64,000 bases of DNA from Methylobacterium sp. Leaf118 (GTDB taxonomy: Bacteria > Pseudomonadota > Alphaproteobacteria > Rhizobiales > Beijerinckiaceae): NCBI RefSeq assembly GCF_920984675.1, contig NZ_CAKLBV010000011.1, positions 37,709-101,708 on the forward strand. The letters are read 5' to 3'. Below, one piece after another: positions 1 through 9,383 of the stretch (position 1 is the stretch's first letter; each line of letters starts with the position of its first letter). A model generated the notes under the pieces. It was not told where the DNA came from. It saw nothing but the letters and a program-made list of their open reading frames with translations, and did not search any database. A program made the translations under genes and the position numbers.

Positions 1-1
1 C

Positions 2-634
2 GACGCGACCCAGCCACCCACGATCGTGGCCGCGCTGCAGCCCGCCATCGACGCCTACGTCAAGGCGCTGCCGGAAGGCTACACCCTCGCCATCGGCGGC
101 GCCGTCGAGGAGGCCGGCAAGGGCCAGGGACCGATCGCGGCGGTGGTGCCGGTGATGCTGCTCACCATGGCCCTGTTCCTGATGATCCAGTTGCAGAGCT
201 TCCAGAAGCTGTTCCTGGTCTTCTCCGTGGCGCCCCTGGGCCTGATCGGCGTGGTTCCAGCCCTGCTGATCTTCGAGAAGCCGATGGGCTTCGTGGCGAT
301 CCTCGGGATCCTGGCGCTGATCGGGATCATCGTACGCAACGCCGTGATCCTCGTGAGCCAGATCGAGGAATGCGAGGCCGAGGGGATGGCCCCCTGGGAC
401 GCCGTGGTGGAGGCGACCCGCCACCGCATGCGCCCGATCCTGCTCACCGCCGCCGCCGCCAGCCTGGGCCTGATCCCGATCGCCCGCGAGGTGTTCTGGG
501 GGCCGATGGCCTACGCGATGATCGGTGGCATTCTGGCGGCGACCTTCCTGACCCTGCTGTTCCTGCCCGCGCTCTATGTCGGCTGGTACCGGATCAAGGC
601 GCCGCCCCGGGGCGTGGCCCACAGCGAGGGCTGA
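2..634 (+). CDS. RND efflux transporter, C-terminal part (5' truncated by window edge)
   Basis: This is the end of an AcrB/MdtB-type (HAE1) resistance-nodulation-division pump, an inner-membrane proton-driven exporter. The frame is open from base 2, so the gene starts outside the window. The visible 210 or so residues run from the end of the periplasmic porter domain into the last membrane bundle. A hydrophobic block is followed by the conserved GILALIGIIVRNAVIL segment, then the charged cytoplasmic loop with RHRMRPILLTA, and a final helix pair ending LFLPALYVGWYR. These are the standard C-terminal signatures of the family. A short basic tail follows. The substrate cannot be told from this fragment. 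The family assignment is firm. Confidence 0.93.
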   Translation, partial: DATQPPTIVAALQPAIDAYVKALPEGYTLAIGGAVEEAGKGQGPIAAVVPVMLLTMALFLMIQLQSFQKLFLVFSVAPLGLIGVVPALLIFEKPMGFVAILGILALIGIIVRNAVILVSQIEECEAEGMAPWDAVVEATRHRMRPILLTAAAASLGLIPIAREVFWGPMAYAMIGGILAATFLTLLFLPALYVGWYRIKAPPRGVAHSEG

Positions 635-1059
635 ACCGGACGGGCCGGTCGCCGCCGCCCGGGGGCCGAGATCAGAGACGAGTCTCCGGGCGCCCTCGAC
701 GATCGAGGTCAGCGCCAGAATCCTAAAGGCAGGAAAGCCCGGCGCCGGCATCGGAACGGCGCTCATTCTCCCTCGCGCCGCCGGCTTCGGCCCTGACGAC
801 GCACTCCGGCTGTCCCGGCAAGCCGGGTCTCGGACACCATCGCCCGGGTGTCCGAGACCCGCACCGATGCACTTTCCTGCACCCGCCCGCGCCTGAACGT
901 CTCAGCCCCGCATGAGTTGCATGGCGGTTCTGTGTGTCATCCCGCGACGCCGAAAGCACTTTGCGCGACCCGGCCCATCCGCTAGGCACAAACTCAACGC
1001 CGCGGGAACGCCGAACACGGCCGCGGCTGACGCATCCACAGGCGAGCCGGCTGCCCGCG
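635..1059. other. Intergenic region with a strong inverted repeat
   Basis: No convincing gene lies here; the open frames across it have arginine/proline-rich compositions typical of non-coding high-GC DNA. It holds a perfect 14-bp inverted repeat, listed separately. The right part is presumably the leader of the MFS transporter gene. Confidence 0.6.
825..860. repeat. Perfect 14-bp inverted repeat with 8-nt loop
   Basis: GGGTCTCGGACACC at 825-838 pairs exactly with GGTGTCCGAGACCC at 847-860. There is no T-run on either side, so it is not a classical intrinsic terminator. It could end RND transcription, act as an operator, or be a repeat remnant. Confidence 0.7.
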
Positions 1060-2394
1060 ATGACCACCGACCACGCCACGGCCTCCTCCCGGCCCCTCGA
1101 ACGCGATGCCCAGGTGGCGATGAGCCACCACCACGTTCACCCCAACGACATCGCGCTCGGCGTGGTGATCGGCCGCGCCTCGGAATATTTCGACTTCTTC
1201 GTGTTCGGCATCGCCTCGGTGCTGGTTTTCCCGAAGGTGTTCTTCCCCTTCGCCAGTCCGCTCGCCGGCACGCTCTACTCCTTCGCGATCTTCGCGCTGG
1301 CCTTCATCGCGCGGCCGATCGGGTCGATCCTGTTCATGAAGATTCACGCCCGCTACGGCCGCGGCGTGAAGCTCACGGTGGCTTTGTTCCTGCTCGGCGG
1401 CTCGACCGCGGCGATCAGCTTCCTGCCGAGCTACGACGCGATCGGGCAGGTGGCGATCGAGCTGCTCGCGGCTCTACGCATTCTCCAGGGTCTGGCGCTC
1501 GGCGGCTCCTGGGACGGCCTCGCCTCGCTGCTCGCCCTCAACGCGCCGCGGGAGCGGCGCGGCTGGTACGCCATGATCCCGCAGCTCGGCGCGCCGATCG
1601 GCTTCATGGTGTCGAGCGCCCTGTTCTCGTTCTTCGTCGTCAACCTCACGCCGGAGGACTTCCTCGACTGGGGCTGGCGCTTCCCGTTTTTCTGCGCCTT
1701 CACCATCAACGTCGTGGCGTTGTTCGCGCGGCTGCGCCTGATCGCGACGCCCGAATTCACCCGCCTGCTCGACAAGGGCCACCTCCAGCCCGTCGGCATC
1801 GTCGATCTGGCCCGGAACCACGCCCTCGACGTGTGGATCGGCGCCTTCGTGCCGCTGGCGAGCTTCGCCCTGTTCCACCTCGTCACGATCTTCCCGATCG
1901 CCTGGCTCAGCCTCCACAGCGACCGGGCCGCGGGCGACTTCCTGATGGTGCAGTTCTCCGGCGCCATCATCTGCGCGGGCGCGGTCGCCGCCTCCGGGCT
2001 GATCGCCGACCAGATCGGGCGTCGCAACATGCTGCTCATCAGCGCCGGGCTGATCGCCGTGTTCGCCTGCGGCTCGATCCTGGCGCCGCTGATCTTCGGC
2101 GAGAACGCCATCGGCCAGACGATCTACGTCAATATCGGCTTCATGCTGCTCGGCCTGTCCTACGGCCAGACCGCGGGCGCCGTGACGTCCCGCCTCGGCC
2201 AGCGCTACCGCTACACCGGCGCGGCGCTGACCTCCGACCTCGCATGGCTGTTCGGTGCGGGCTTCGCCCCCCTCGTGGTGCTGTACCTCTCCACCGAGTA
2301 CGGCCTCGCGGTGGTCGGCGTCTACCTGCTGTCGGGCGCGCTCGCCACGCTGTTGGCGCTGTCCCTCGACCGCTCCGAAATGCGCCAGATGTGA
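1060..2394 (+). CDS. MFS transporter, metabolite:H+ symporter (MHS) type
   Basis: The 444-residue inner-membrane protein has about twelve hydrophobic segments. It carries the early motif GRASEYFDFFVFG, typical of the MHS branch (ShiA, ProP, KgtP relatives), then the RPIGSILF segment in loop 2-3 and LRILQGLALGGSWDG in helix 4, where MHS proteins usually have GG(E/S). A second-half signature, DQIGRRNMLL, lies between helices 8 and 9. ATG 1060 was chosen because upstream codons are non-coding in character; ATG 1120, just before the histidine-rich NHP-like stretch, is an alternative. The gene stands alone between the RND pump and cyoA. The likely role is proton-coupled uptake of an organic acid or compatible solute, but the substrate is unknown. 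Confidence 0.9.
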   Translation: MTTDHATASSRPLERDAQVAMSHHHVHPNDIALGVVIGRASEYFDFFVFGIASVLVFPKVFFPFASPLAGTLYSFAIFALAFIARPIGSILFMKIHARYGRGVKLTVALFLLGGSTAAISFLPSYDAIGQVAIELLAALRILQGLALGGSWDGLASLLALNAPRERRGWYAMIPQLGAPIGFMVSSALFSFFVVNLTPEDFLDWGWRFPFFCAFTINVVALFARLRLIATPEFTRLLDKGHLQPVGIVDLARNHALDVWIGAFVPLASFALFHLVTIFPIAWLSLHSDRAAGDFLMVQFSGAIICAGAVAASGLIADQIGRRNMLLISAGLIAVFACGSILAPLIFGENAIGQTIYVNIGFMLLGLSYGQTAGAVTSRLGQRYRYTGAALTSDLAWLFGAGFAPLVVLYLSTEYGLAVVGVYLLSGALATLLALSLDRSEMRQM

Positions 2395-2506
2395 TGTGTT
2401 TCCGCGCGCGGACATCGAGAGATGCCCGCGAACGGGGACGAGACCCGCGGCCGCGCTGATCGCGGCCTATGAGATGGAACGAAGACCCGTGGCGAGATTC
2501 CCGGCC

Positions 2507-3655
2507 ATGAACGCCCTCCGTCTGCTCGGCGACCGTCCCTTCGGCGCGGCCGCGGGCCGGATCCTGCGCGGCCTCCTCCTCCTGCCCCTGTTCGGCCTCC
2601 TGGCCGGCTGCAACCTCACGGTCATGTTTCCCGCGGGCGACGTGGCCATGCAGCAGCGCAACCTCGTTCTGGCCTCCACCGGCCTGATGCTGCTCATCAT
2701 CCTGCCGGTGATCGCCCTGACGCTGCTGTTCGCGTGGCGCTACCGCGCCTCGAACACCGAGGCCCGCCACGATCCCGACTGGGACCACTCGACCGGCCTC
2801 GAAGTCGTGATCTGGACGGCGCCGCTGCTGATCATCATCGCCCTCGGGGCGCTCACCTGGATCAGCACTCACACCCTCGACCCGTTCCGGCCGCTCTCGC
2901 GCCTGGAGCCCGGCAAGCCGATCCCGGCCGAGACCAAACCTCTCGAGGTGCAAGTCGTGGCGCTCGACTGGAAGTGGCTGTTCTTCCTGCCCGAGTACAA
3001 CGTCGCGGTCGTCAACGAGCTCGCCGCGCCGGTGAACCGGCCGGTGACCTTCAAGCTGACCTCCGCCTCGGTGATGAACGCCTTCTACATCCCCGCCCTC
3101 GCCGGGATGATCTATGCCATGCCCGGCATGGAGACGAAGCTGCACGCCGTCATCAACAAACCCGGCACCTTCGAGGGCCTGGCCTCGCATTACAGCGGCA
3201 CCGGCTTCTCGCGGATGACGTTCAAGTTCCACGGCCTCGACGGCGACGGCTTCGACAAGTGGATCGCCAAGGCGAAGGCCGAGGGCAAGGAATTGTCGCG
3301 CGAGGCCTTTCTCGAGCTGGAGCGTCCGAGCGAGAACGCGCCGGTGATGTACTACGCGTCGTTCGCCGACGGCCTCTACAAGTCGATCGTCGGCATGTGC
3401 GCCGTCCCGGGCAAGATGTGCATGCACGAGATGATGGCGATCGACGCCAAGGGCGGCGCCGGCAAGGACAGCCGCGAGAACGCCGCGCGGCTGCAATACG
3501 ACAACCGCCACACCGAGCGGGGCGACGACGCCCCCGGCGCCACGACTCCCGCCACGCATCGCGCCCCGCGCAGCGAGGAGCCCGCCGGGGATTCCGACCA
3601 CGGTCCGCACGGGAAGGGGCAGAACTCGCCCGCTCCCAACCAGACCAACAACTGA
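2507..3655 (+). CDS. cyoA: Cytochrome o ubiquinol oxidase subunit II
   Basis: This is the subunit II lipoprotein of the bo3-type quinol oxidase in the inner membrane, facing the periplasm. An N-terminal signal ends in the lipobox LLAGC (Cys about residue 35). Two membrane segments follow, then a cupredoxin domain with [11 protein letters not shown] and [20 protein letters not shown]. The CuA-binding Cys/His set of cytochrome c oxidases is absent, as expected for a quinol-oxidising enzyme. The C-terminus is a low-complexity His/Pro/Gly tail after about residue 330. ATG 2507 gives a compact lipoprotein signal; ATG 2474 is in frame and possible. It is the first gene of cyoABCD-SURF1, 37 bp ahead of cyoB. 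Confidence 0.96.
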   Translation: MNALRLLGDRPFGAAAGRILRGLLLLPLFGLLAGCNLTVMFPAGDVAMQQRNLVLASTGLMLLIILPVIALTLLFAWRYRASNTEARHDPDWDHSTGLEVVIWTAPLLIIIALGALTWISTHTLDPFRPLSRLEPGKPIPAETKPLEVQVVALDWKWLFFLPEYNVAVVNELAAPVNRPVTFKLTSASVMNAFYIPALAGMIYAMPGMETKLHAVINKPGTFEGLASHYSGTGFSRMTFKFHGLDGDGFDKWIAKAKAEGKELSREAFLELERPSENAPVMYYASFADGLYKSIVGMCAVPGKMCMHEMMAIDAKGGAGKDSRENAARLQYDNRHTERGDDAPGATTPATHRAPRSEEPAGDSDHGPHGKGQNSPAPNQTNN

Positions 3656-3692
3656 TCCGTCGGCGACGAGCATCCACGGTACGAGACGATCC

Positions 3693-5702
3693 ATGTTCTC
3701 TGACACGGACCTCCAGAAGCTGCTCTTCGGGCGCCTGACGCTCGCGGACATTCCCTATCACGAGCCGATCCTGCTCGTGACCTTCGCGGGCGTCGCCATC
3801 GGCGGCCTCGCCGTGCTCGCGACGATCACCTATTTCCGCTTCTGGGGGCCGCTCTGGCGCGACTGGTTCACGTCGGTCGACCACAAGAAGATCGGCATCA
3901 TGTACGTCGTCCTGGCGTTCGTGATGCTGCTGCGGGGCTTCGCCGACGCGCTGCTGATGCGCTCGCAGCAGGCCATCGCCTTCGGAGCGAACGAGGGCTA
4001 CCTGCCGCCGCACCATTACGATCAGATCTTCACCGCCCACGGTGTGATCATGATCTTCTTCGTGGCGATGCCGTTCGTCACCGGGCTGATGAACTACGTC
4101 GTGCCGCTGCAGATCGGCGCCCGCGACGTCGCCTTCCCGTTCCTCAACAATTTCTCCTTCTGGATGACGGTCTCCGGCGCCATCACCGTGATGATCTCGC
4201 TCTTCGTCGGCGAGTTCTCGCGGGCGACCTGGCTCGGCTATCCGCCCCTCTCGGGCGCCGACATGAGTCCCGGCGTCGGAGTCGATTACTGGATCTGGGG
4301 CCTGCAGATCGCCGGCATCGGCACGACCTTGTCGGGCATCAACCTGATCGCGACCATCGTGAAGATGCGAGCGCCCGGCATGTCGCTGATGAAGATGCCG
4401 ATCTTCTGCTGGACCTCGCTCTGCACCAACGTGCTGATCGTCGCCGCCTTCCCGATCCTTGCCGCCGTTCTCGTGCTGCTGACCCTCGACCGCTACGTCG
4501 GCACGCATTTCTTCACGAACGACCTCGGCGGCAACCCGATGATGTACTTCAACCTCATCTGGATCTGGGGCCACCCGGAGGTCTACATCCTCATCCTGCC
4601 GGCGTTCGGCATCTTCTCCGAGGTCACCTCGACCTTCTGCGGCAAGCGCCTGTTCGGCTACACCTCGATGGTCTACGCGACCGTCGTGATCACGATCCTG
4701 TCCTACCTCGTGTGGCTGCATCACTTCTTCACGATGGGCTCGGGCGCCAACGTGAATTCGTTCTTCGGCATCACGACGATGATCATTTCGATCCCGACCG
4801 GCGCCAAGATCTTCAACTGGCTGTTCACGATGTATCGCGGCCGGATCCGGTTCGAGGTGCCGATGCTGTGGACCGTGAGCTTCATGGTCACCTTCGTGAT
4901 CGGCGGCATGACCGGCGTGCTGCTCGCCGTGCCCCCGGCCGACTTTGTGCTCCACAACTCGCTGTTCCTGATCGCCCACTTCCACAACGTGATCATCGGC
5001 GGCGTGCTGTTCGGCATGTTCGCCGGCGTGAACTATTGGTGGCCCAAGGCCTTCGGCTTCAAGCTCGACGACTTCTGGGGCAAGGTCAGCTTCTGGTTCT
5101 GGACGATCGGCTTCTACGTCGCCTTCATGCCGCTCTACGTGCTGGGGCTCATGGGCGTCACGCGCCGGGCCCAGCATTTCGAGGACACCGCGCTGCAGCC
5201 CTGGTTCATCGTCGCCGCCCTCGGCGCGGGTCTGATCGCGCTCGGCATCGGCGCGACGATCGTGCAGATCGCGGTCTCGATCAAAAACCGCGAGGCGCTG
5301 CGCGACACCACAGGCGACCCGTGGGGCGGACGCACGCTGGAATGGTCGACCTCGTCGCCGCCGCCGGACTACAACTTCGCCTTCACGCCGGTCGTGCATC
5401 AGCTCGATGCGTGGTGGCAGATGAAGAACCGCAACTTCGCGCGGCCGGCCACCGGCTTCCACGCGATCCACATGCCGAGGAACACCGCCACCGGCGTCAT
5501 CCTCGGCCTGATCAGCATCGTCTTCTCGTTCGCCATGATCTGGTACATCTGGTGGCTGGCGGCGCTGACCTTCGCGGCAACGATCGTCATCTCGATCCTT
5601 CACACCTTCAACTACAACCGTGATTTCTATATCCCGGCTGAGACGGTGGTCCGCACCGAAGGGCAGCGGACCGACGCGCTCGCCGTGGCGGGACGGGCCT
5701 GA
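3693..5702 (+). CDS. cyoB: Cytochrome o ubiquinol oxidase subunit I
   Basis: This is the 669-residue catalytic subunit that binds low-spin haem b and the haem o3-CuB centre, reduces O2 to water with quinol electrons and pumps protons. The length matches the roughly 663 residues of E. coli CyoB. Visible ligand motifs are [13 protein letters not shown] (haem b His, helix II), [16 protein letters not shown] (CuB His and the cross-linked Tyr), [11 protein letters not shown] (two CuB His) and [12 protein letters not shown] (haem ligands, helix X). About fifteen hydrophobic segments are spread along the chain. ATG 3693 opens the family-typical N-terminus [17 protein letters not shown]. It lies between cyoA and cyoC, with only 5 bp to the latter. 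Confidence 0.98.
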   Translation: MFSDTDLQKLLFGRLTLADIPYHEPILLVTFAGVAIGGLAVLATITYFRFWGPLWRDWFTSVDHKKIGIMYVVLAFVMLLRGFADALLMRSQQAIAFGANEGYLPPHHYDQIFTAHGVIMIFFVAMPFVTGLMNYVVPLQIGARDVAFPFLNNFSFWMTVSGAITVMISLFVGEFSRATWLGYPPLSGADMSPGVGVDYWIWGLQIAGIGTTLSGINLIATIVKMRAPGMSLMKMPIFCWTSLCTNVLIVAAFPILAAVLVLLTLDRYVGTHFFTNDLGGNPMMYFNLIWIWGHPEVYILILPAFGIFSEVTSTFCGKRLFGYTSMVYATVVITILSYLVWLHHFFTMGSGANVNSFFGITTMIISIPTGAKIFNWLFTMYRGRIRFEVPMLWTVSFMVTFVIGGMTGVLLAVPPADFVLHNSLFLIAHFHNVIIGGVLFGMFAGVNYWWPKAFGFKLDDFWGKVSFWFWTIGFYVAFMPLYVLGLMGVTRRAQHFEDTALQPWFIVAALGAGLIALGIGATIVQIAVSIKNREALRDTTGDPWGGRTLEWSTSSPPPDYNFAFTPVVHQLDAWWQMKNRNFARPATGFHAIHMPRNTATGVILGLISIVFSFAMIWYIWWLAALTFAATIVISILHTFNYNRDFYIPAETVVRTEGQRTDALAVAGRA

Positions 5703-5707
5703 GCGAG

Positions 5708-6358
5708 ATGGCAACCCACGCAATCGACGCGCTGCACCGGGATTCGGTGGCGGAGCCGGACGACGTGCCGGTGTTCCAGGACCTGGAGGGCGAGCATCAC
5801 CCAGAAGGGAGCACGATGCTCGGCTTCTGGATGTACCTGATGAGCGACTGCCTCATCTTCACGGTCCTGTTCGCCACCTACGCCGTGCTCGGCCGCAACT
5901 ACGCGGCCGGCCCCTCGCCCAAGGACCTGTTCGACCTAAGCCTCGTCGCGGTGAACACCGCGATGCTGCTGTTCTCCTCCATCACCTACGGCTTCGCCAT
6001 GCTGGCGATGGAGCGGGACGATCTGCCGAAGACGCAGCTCTGGCTCGCCGTCACCGGCCTGTTCGGCGCGGCCTTCATCGGCATCGAGCTCTACGAGTTC
6101 GCCCACCTGATCCACGAGGGCGCCACCCCGCAGCGCAGCGCCTTCCTGTCGGCCTTCTTCACCCTGGTCGGCACCCACGGCCTGCACGTCACCTTCGGCC
6201 TGCTCTGGCTCGGGGTGCTGATGCTGCAGCTGCGCCAGCGTGGGCTCATCGTCGAGAATCGGCGCCGGCTGATGTGCCTCTCGATGTTCTGGCACTTCCT
6301 CGACGTCATCTGGATCGGCGTCTTCACCTTCGTGTACCTGATGGGAGTGCTGCAATGA
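5708..6358 (+). CDS. cyoC: Cytochrome o ubiquinol oxidase subunit III
   Basis: This 216-residue inner-membrane protein of the COX3 family has five predicted helices, as in CyoC of other bo3 oxidases (the short form without the two extra helices of aa3 subunit III). Recognisable segments are [20 protein letters not shown] in helix [10 protein letters not shown], and [17 protein letters not shown], with the final helix [18 protein letters not shown]. It stabilises the catalytic subunit. The stop overlaps the start of cyoD by ATGA, pointing to translational coupling. Confidence 0.97.
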   Translation: MATHAIDALHRDSVAEPDDVPVFQDLEGEHHPEGSTMLGFWMYLMSDCLIFTVLFATYAVLGRNYAAGPSPKDLFDLSLVAVNTAMLLFSSITYGFAMLAMERDDLPKTQLWLAVTGLFGAAFIGIELYEFAHLIHEGATPQRSAFLSAFFTLVGTHGLHVTFGLLWLGVLMLQLRQRGLIVENRRRLMCLSMFWHFLDVIWIGVFTFVYLMGVLQ

Positions 6359-6750
6359 GCGGCGCAGCGGGCGGACATTCCGCACATGGTCACGGCGAGA
6401 GCGGGCATGGGGATGCCCACGGGCACGGCTCGTTCAAGGATTACGTGACCGGCTTCGTCCTGTCGGTGATCCTGACCGCGATTCCGTTCTGGCTGGTGAT
6501 GGGCAACGTCATCGCCGACAAGGTGATCACGTCCGTGATCATCCTCGCCCTGGCCGCCGTACAGATGGTGGTCCACATGATCTACTTCCTGCACATGAAC
6601 ACGAAGTCGGAAGGTGGCTGGACCTTCCTGGCGCTGATCTTCACGGTCACGATCGTGGCGATCACCCTGTGCGGCTCGATCTGGGTGATGCATCACCTCA
6701 ACGCCAACATGATGCCGATCTCCGCCGAGGACGCGCGCCACGCCCCCTGA
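6355..6750 (+). CDS. cyoD: Cytochrome o ubiquinol oxidase subunit IV
   Basis: This small 131-residue subunit has three membrane helices and assists assembly of the CuB site in subunit I. The N-terminus is histidine- and glycine-rich for about 30 residues, followed by [20 protein letters not shown], a family signature, and by [23 protein letters not shown], also typical of CyoD. The ATG at 6355 overlaps the cyoC stop. The His-rich leader is longer than in E. coli and could bind metal; that is only a guess. Confidence 0.96.
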   Translation: MSGAAGGHSAHGHGESGHGDAHGHGSFKDYVTGFVLSVILTAIPFWLVMGNVIADKVITSVIILALAAVQMVVHMIYFLHMNTKSEGGWTFLALIFTVTIVAITLCGSIWVMHHLNANMMPISAEDARHAP

Positions 6751-6823
6751 CGCGACGCCGGGGGCGCACGGCCTCACGTTCCGGCGCGCGCTGCTGGCGC
6801 TCGCCGGGCTCTCGGTCGTCGGC

Positions 6824-7498
6824 GTGTTTCTCGCGCTCGGCACATGGCAGCTGCAGCGCCGGGCCTGGAAGCTCGACCTGATCGAGCGGGTCGAGTCCCG
6901 CGTCGGCGCCCCTGCGGTCGCGCCGCCGGGCCGGGCGGAATGGGGGCGTCTCGACCCCGATGCGATCGCCTATCGCCGGGTGCGCCTCTCTGGCCGTTTC
7001 GACGACGGGCGATCGACCCTGGTCCAGGCCCTGACCGAGCGCGGCGCCGGGTTCTGGGTCCTGACCCCGCTCCGCACGGATCCAGACTCCAGCCTCGAAG
7101 GCGCGACCGTGCTGGTCAACCGCGGCTTCGTGCCGACCGGGCACCGCGCCCGCGCCGACCGGGCCGCGAGCGAAGGCGCGGTCACGGTCACGGGCCTCGT
7201 GCGGCTCACGGAGCCCGACGGCAGCGTCCTGCGGGGCAACGATCCGGCTGCCGACCGCTGGTATTCCCGCGATGTCGCCGCCATCGCGGCCGCGCGCGGC
7301 CTGCCGAAGGGCGACGTCGCGCCCTACTTCGTCGATGCGGACGCGACCCCCAATCCCGGCGGCCTGCCCGTCGGCGGCCTCACCGTCATCGCCTTCCGCA
7401 ACCACCACCTCGTCTACGCCTTGACCTGGTACGCCCTCGCCCTGATGAGCGCGGGTGCTCTGATCTACGCGCTACGGTCGCCTCCGGCGCAGGCGTAA
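6824..7498 (+). CDS. SURF1 family cytochrome oxidase assembly protein
   Basis: SURF1 proteins are inner-membrane factors that help deliver haem to the catalytic subunit of haem-copper oxidases. The sequence has an N-terminal membrane segment ending FLALGTWQLQRRAWKLDLIERV, a conserved periplasmic core with YRRVRLSGRF, LTPLRTD and VLVNRGFVP, and a C-terminal helix with NHHLVYALTWYALALMSAG. The GTG at 6824 is the only standard start seen, but it cuts the first membrane segment. Coding character continues upstream to about 6760 (frame open from 6713, just inside cyoD), so translation may start earlier from a rare codon or be coupled to cyoD. Placed directly after cyoD; no haem O synthase gene (cyoE) follows. 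Confidence 0.9.
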   Translation: MFLALGTWQLQRRAWKLDLIERVESRVGAPAVAPPGRAEWGRLDPDAIAYRRVRLSGRFDDGRSTLVQALTERGAGFWVLTPLRTDPDSSLEGATVLVNRGFVPTGHRARADRAASEGAVTVTGLVRLTEPDGSVLRGNDPAADRWYSRDVAAIAAARGLPKGDVAPYFVDADATPNPGGLPVGGLTVIAFRNHHLVYALTWYALALMSAGALIYALRSPPAQA

Positions 7499-7858
7499 GA
7501 CCCATCGACCATGGCGTCCGCGACGGTACGGCCGGCCGCGGCAGGGTCTCAAACGATCCGTCCTCAATCCGCGTGATCATCTTTCGCTTTCCAAAACGAT
7601 GTTTTCCGCTCACGCTCATCAAATTCGGGTTAGCCCTCCGGCGCCTGGATGTTATGCCTCGAATCAGTGTCCCGAAATGGAGCAACGGGTGTCGCTCCCT
7701 CCGTCTCTCCTGATCCCCATGAAAGTGACGCAGCCCGTCGCAGCGTGGGGAAAGAAAGCGGCCGATCGGCGTTGGGTGGCTATCTCTCATGCTGCGGAGA
7801 CGACATGCAGGTGCCGCCCTCCCGAGACTGGGCATCATCCGAACCGTTGGAGAGGCCG
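7499..7858. other. Intergenic region, nothing recognised
   Basis: Lower-GC patches around 7570-7640 may carry the promoter of the following small gene. I see no gene, RNA or repeat here. Confidence 0.5.
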
Positions 7859-8224
7859 ATGCACGCTCTCGCGATCTCGGCCACGGCGTCGGTCCCCGAG
7901 CCCCTGGCTGGCTTGATCACCGCGATGGATCGAACCTTGGTCGGCTTGGCCGAGGAGGGCGGCGGCCGCAACGAGTTGCACGCGTTGCGCAACCATCTCT
8001 CCGATCTCTGCGTCCTGACCGAGGAAGCACCACGGATCCTGCGGGCGGTCGACCGCCTCGTTGTGGCCGGCGACCGTCTCGGCGAGGCGGCCCTGGCCTC
8101 GCGGGGCCGCGACTGGCGGGCGCCGCGTCTCGTCAAAGCCCGCGCGGCGCTGGCCGCTCTCGAACGAACCCTGGCGGGCGCTCGTCCGAGCCGGATCGCG
8201 ACACGATTGAACCGGGGCTGGTAG
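7859..8224 (+). CDS. Hypothetical protein, 121 aa
   Basis: I do not recognise a family. The frame is well supported by codon bias and by a GGAGAGG ribosome-binding site six bases before ATG 7859; ATG 7805 is in frame upstream but lacks a good site. The product is soluble, mostly alpha-helical and rich in Ala, Leu and Arg, with no signal or membrane segment. The C-terminal 30 residues are basic (KARAALAALERTLAGARPSR). It lies on the host side of attL, just ahead of tRNA-Lys. Confidence 0.6.
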   Translation: MHALAISATASVPEPLAGLITAMDRTLVGLAEEGGGRNELHALRNHLSDLCVLTEEAPRILRAVDRLVVAGDRLGEAALASRGRDWRAPRLVKARAALAALERTLAGARPSRIATRLNRGW

Positions 8225-8392
8225 CCGTCCGGCGCGACGGAACCGAGGGCGAACGAGGCCCTCCACAGGGTGGGGCGATCAGCCGACCAACAAGCCTGCG
8301 GGTCCGAGTTGACCCCTACGCCCCGAGCCCCTATTGCGAGCCTCGCGCACCGGCCGCGCCCCTCTCTGCGGGCGGTTTTGGCGATACGGTGC

Positions 8393-8468
<76 letters not shown>

Positions 8469-8513
8469 CAAAATCAACGACTTAGCTGAAATCTCCGAGC
8501 AACCGCCCTGGCA

Positions 8514-8533
8514 GGGGTAACGCGCAGGGTAAC
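8514..8533. promoter_or_regulatory. Two GGGTAAC repeats, candidate integrase arm sites (left)
   Basis: GGGGTAAC at 8514-8521 and GGGTAAC at 8527-8533 are direct repeats 13 bp apart, 46 bp inside attL. The same heptamer occurs four times near attR. Pairs of short repeats at both ends are typical of arm-type sites for lambda-like integrases; that role is inferred. Confidence 0.55.
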
Positions 8534-8660
8534 AGCAGGTGGTTTCGCGGCTGTCGTGGAATTTGCGAGCTGCACGCCGTGCACCAACCCAATCCGGGTT
8601 TCACCCGCATGCTCCATGAACCCCGCTGCCATCCGCTGGTTGGCTCGGTGGAGGTGCATC

Positions 8661-8900
8661 ATGGCTGACACGACCAACCGAACCGACGATCTTGCGGTCC
8701 GGCAATACGGCGCCACGGACCCGAGGGCGTCGAAGGGCGATGGCAGCGCGGCCGACCACGCCGCAGACAATCAGCCTGAGGCGCCGGATCCGCCGCGCCT
8801 GACCCCGCAGGGGCACAGCTTCGGCACGGCCTCGGGCGAGGACAGCACCGATCCGCAGGGTGGCGCCAAGGAAGGCCAGAGCGACCCGGCTGAGGGATAG
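8661..8900 (+). CDS. Hypothetical protein, 79 aa, low complexity
   Basis: ATG 8661 follows a GGTGGAGG ribosome-binding site. The product is acidic and rich in Asp, Ala, Gly, Pro and Gln, with no hydrophobic segment, and is probably disordered. No family is recognised. It is followed 5 bp later by the next small gene, so the two likely share a transcript in the left arm of the island. Confidence 0.5.
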   Translation: MADTTNRTDDLAVRQYGATDPRASKGDGSAADHAADNQPEAPDPPRLTPQGHSFGTASGEDSTDPQGGAKEGQSDPAEG

Positions 8901-8905
8901 GAGCG

Positions 8906-9190
8906 GTGGCCTTCAACAGGCTTGCGCGTTCGAAGATTGCCCATCAGGCTGCCGCGATGGCTGATGAGGTTTCACCGCAGCGTCCGCTGCCTGAATGCCT
9001 GACGCGCTTCCTTTCGGATCCGGCACCGCGGGCACTGCCGCTGCCCGCTCATCCTTTCCCCCAGCCCCAGAGCGGCGACGGGCGGCCAGCCACGCCCAAC
9101 CGCGCCTCGCCGATCTTCCTGGCCTGGGCGCTCGCCTACAAGGTCCTCGGCTTCGTGATCGTCGGCACGATGTGGCAGCGCATGCGGTAG
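8906..9190 (+). CDS. Small membrane protein, 94 aa, paralogue of the gene at 26365
   Basis: GTG 8906 is preceded by AGGAG; ATG 8957 is an in-frame alternative. The N-terminal half has the block QAAAMADEVSPQRPLPECLTRF, the middle is Pro-rich, and the C-terminus is one membrane helix, SPIFLAWALAYKVLGFVIVG, ending WQRMR. The product encoded at 26365-26694, just outside attR, shares the N-terminal block, the Pro-rich spacer and the C-terminal helix. The function is unknown. A copy inside and a copy outside the island suggest that the left arm contains captured chromosomal DNA. Confidence 0.6.
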   Translation: MAFNRLARSKIAHQAAAMADEVSPQRPLPECLTRFLSDPAPRALPLPAHPFPQPQSGDGRPATPNRASPIFLAWALAYKVLGFVIVGTMWQRMR

Positions 9191-9212
9191 GGGACCTCGG
9201 CTCGACCCGCGC

Positions 9213-9383
9213 ATGACCCGGGACGATCTCGGGGGGAAAGTCCGGTGCGCGGCCTGCGGCCACCGCGGCGGTCACGTCATGAAGGACATGCACGCGTACT
9301 ACGAGCGGTTGCGAGCCGAGGGCTGGGATTGCTCGCCGGGATCGTGGGGGCCGGCGCCGGGGGCGAAGGGGGATGAGCTATGA
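9213..9383 (+). CDS. Very small CxxC protein, 56 aa
   Basis: ATG 9213 opens a 56-codon frame encoding a product with VRCAACGHRGGH near the start and one later Cys (WDCSPGSW). One CxxC pair plus nearby His residues could bind zinc. The stop overlaps the next gene by ATGA, which argues that it is translated. The family is unknown; it may be an adaptor or regulator for the AT-rich membrane protein that follows. Confidence 0.5.
   Translation: MTRDDLGGKVRCAACGHRGGHVMKDMHAYYERLRAEGWDCSPGSWGPAPGAKGDEL

Noticed and set aside
3222..5723. An 833-codon minus-strand frame over cyoA-cyoB
   Set aside because: Asp/Arg/Glu/His-rich mirror of the membrane protein codons, with no family motifs.
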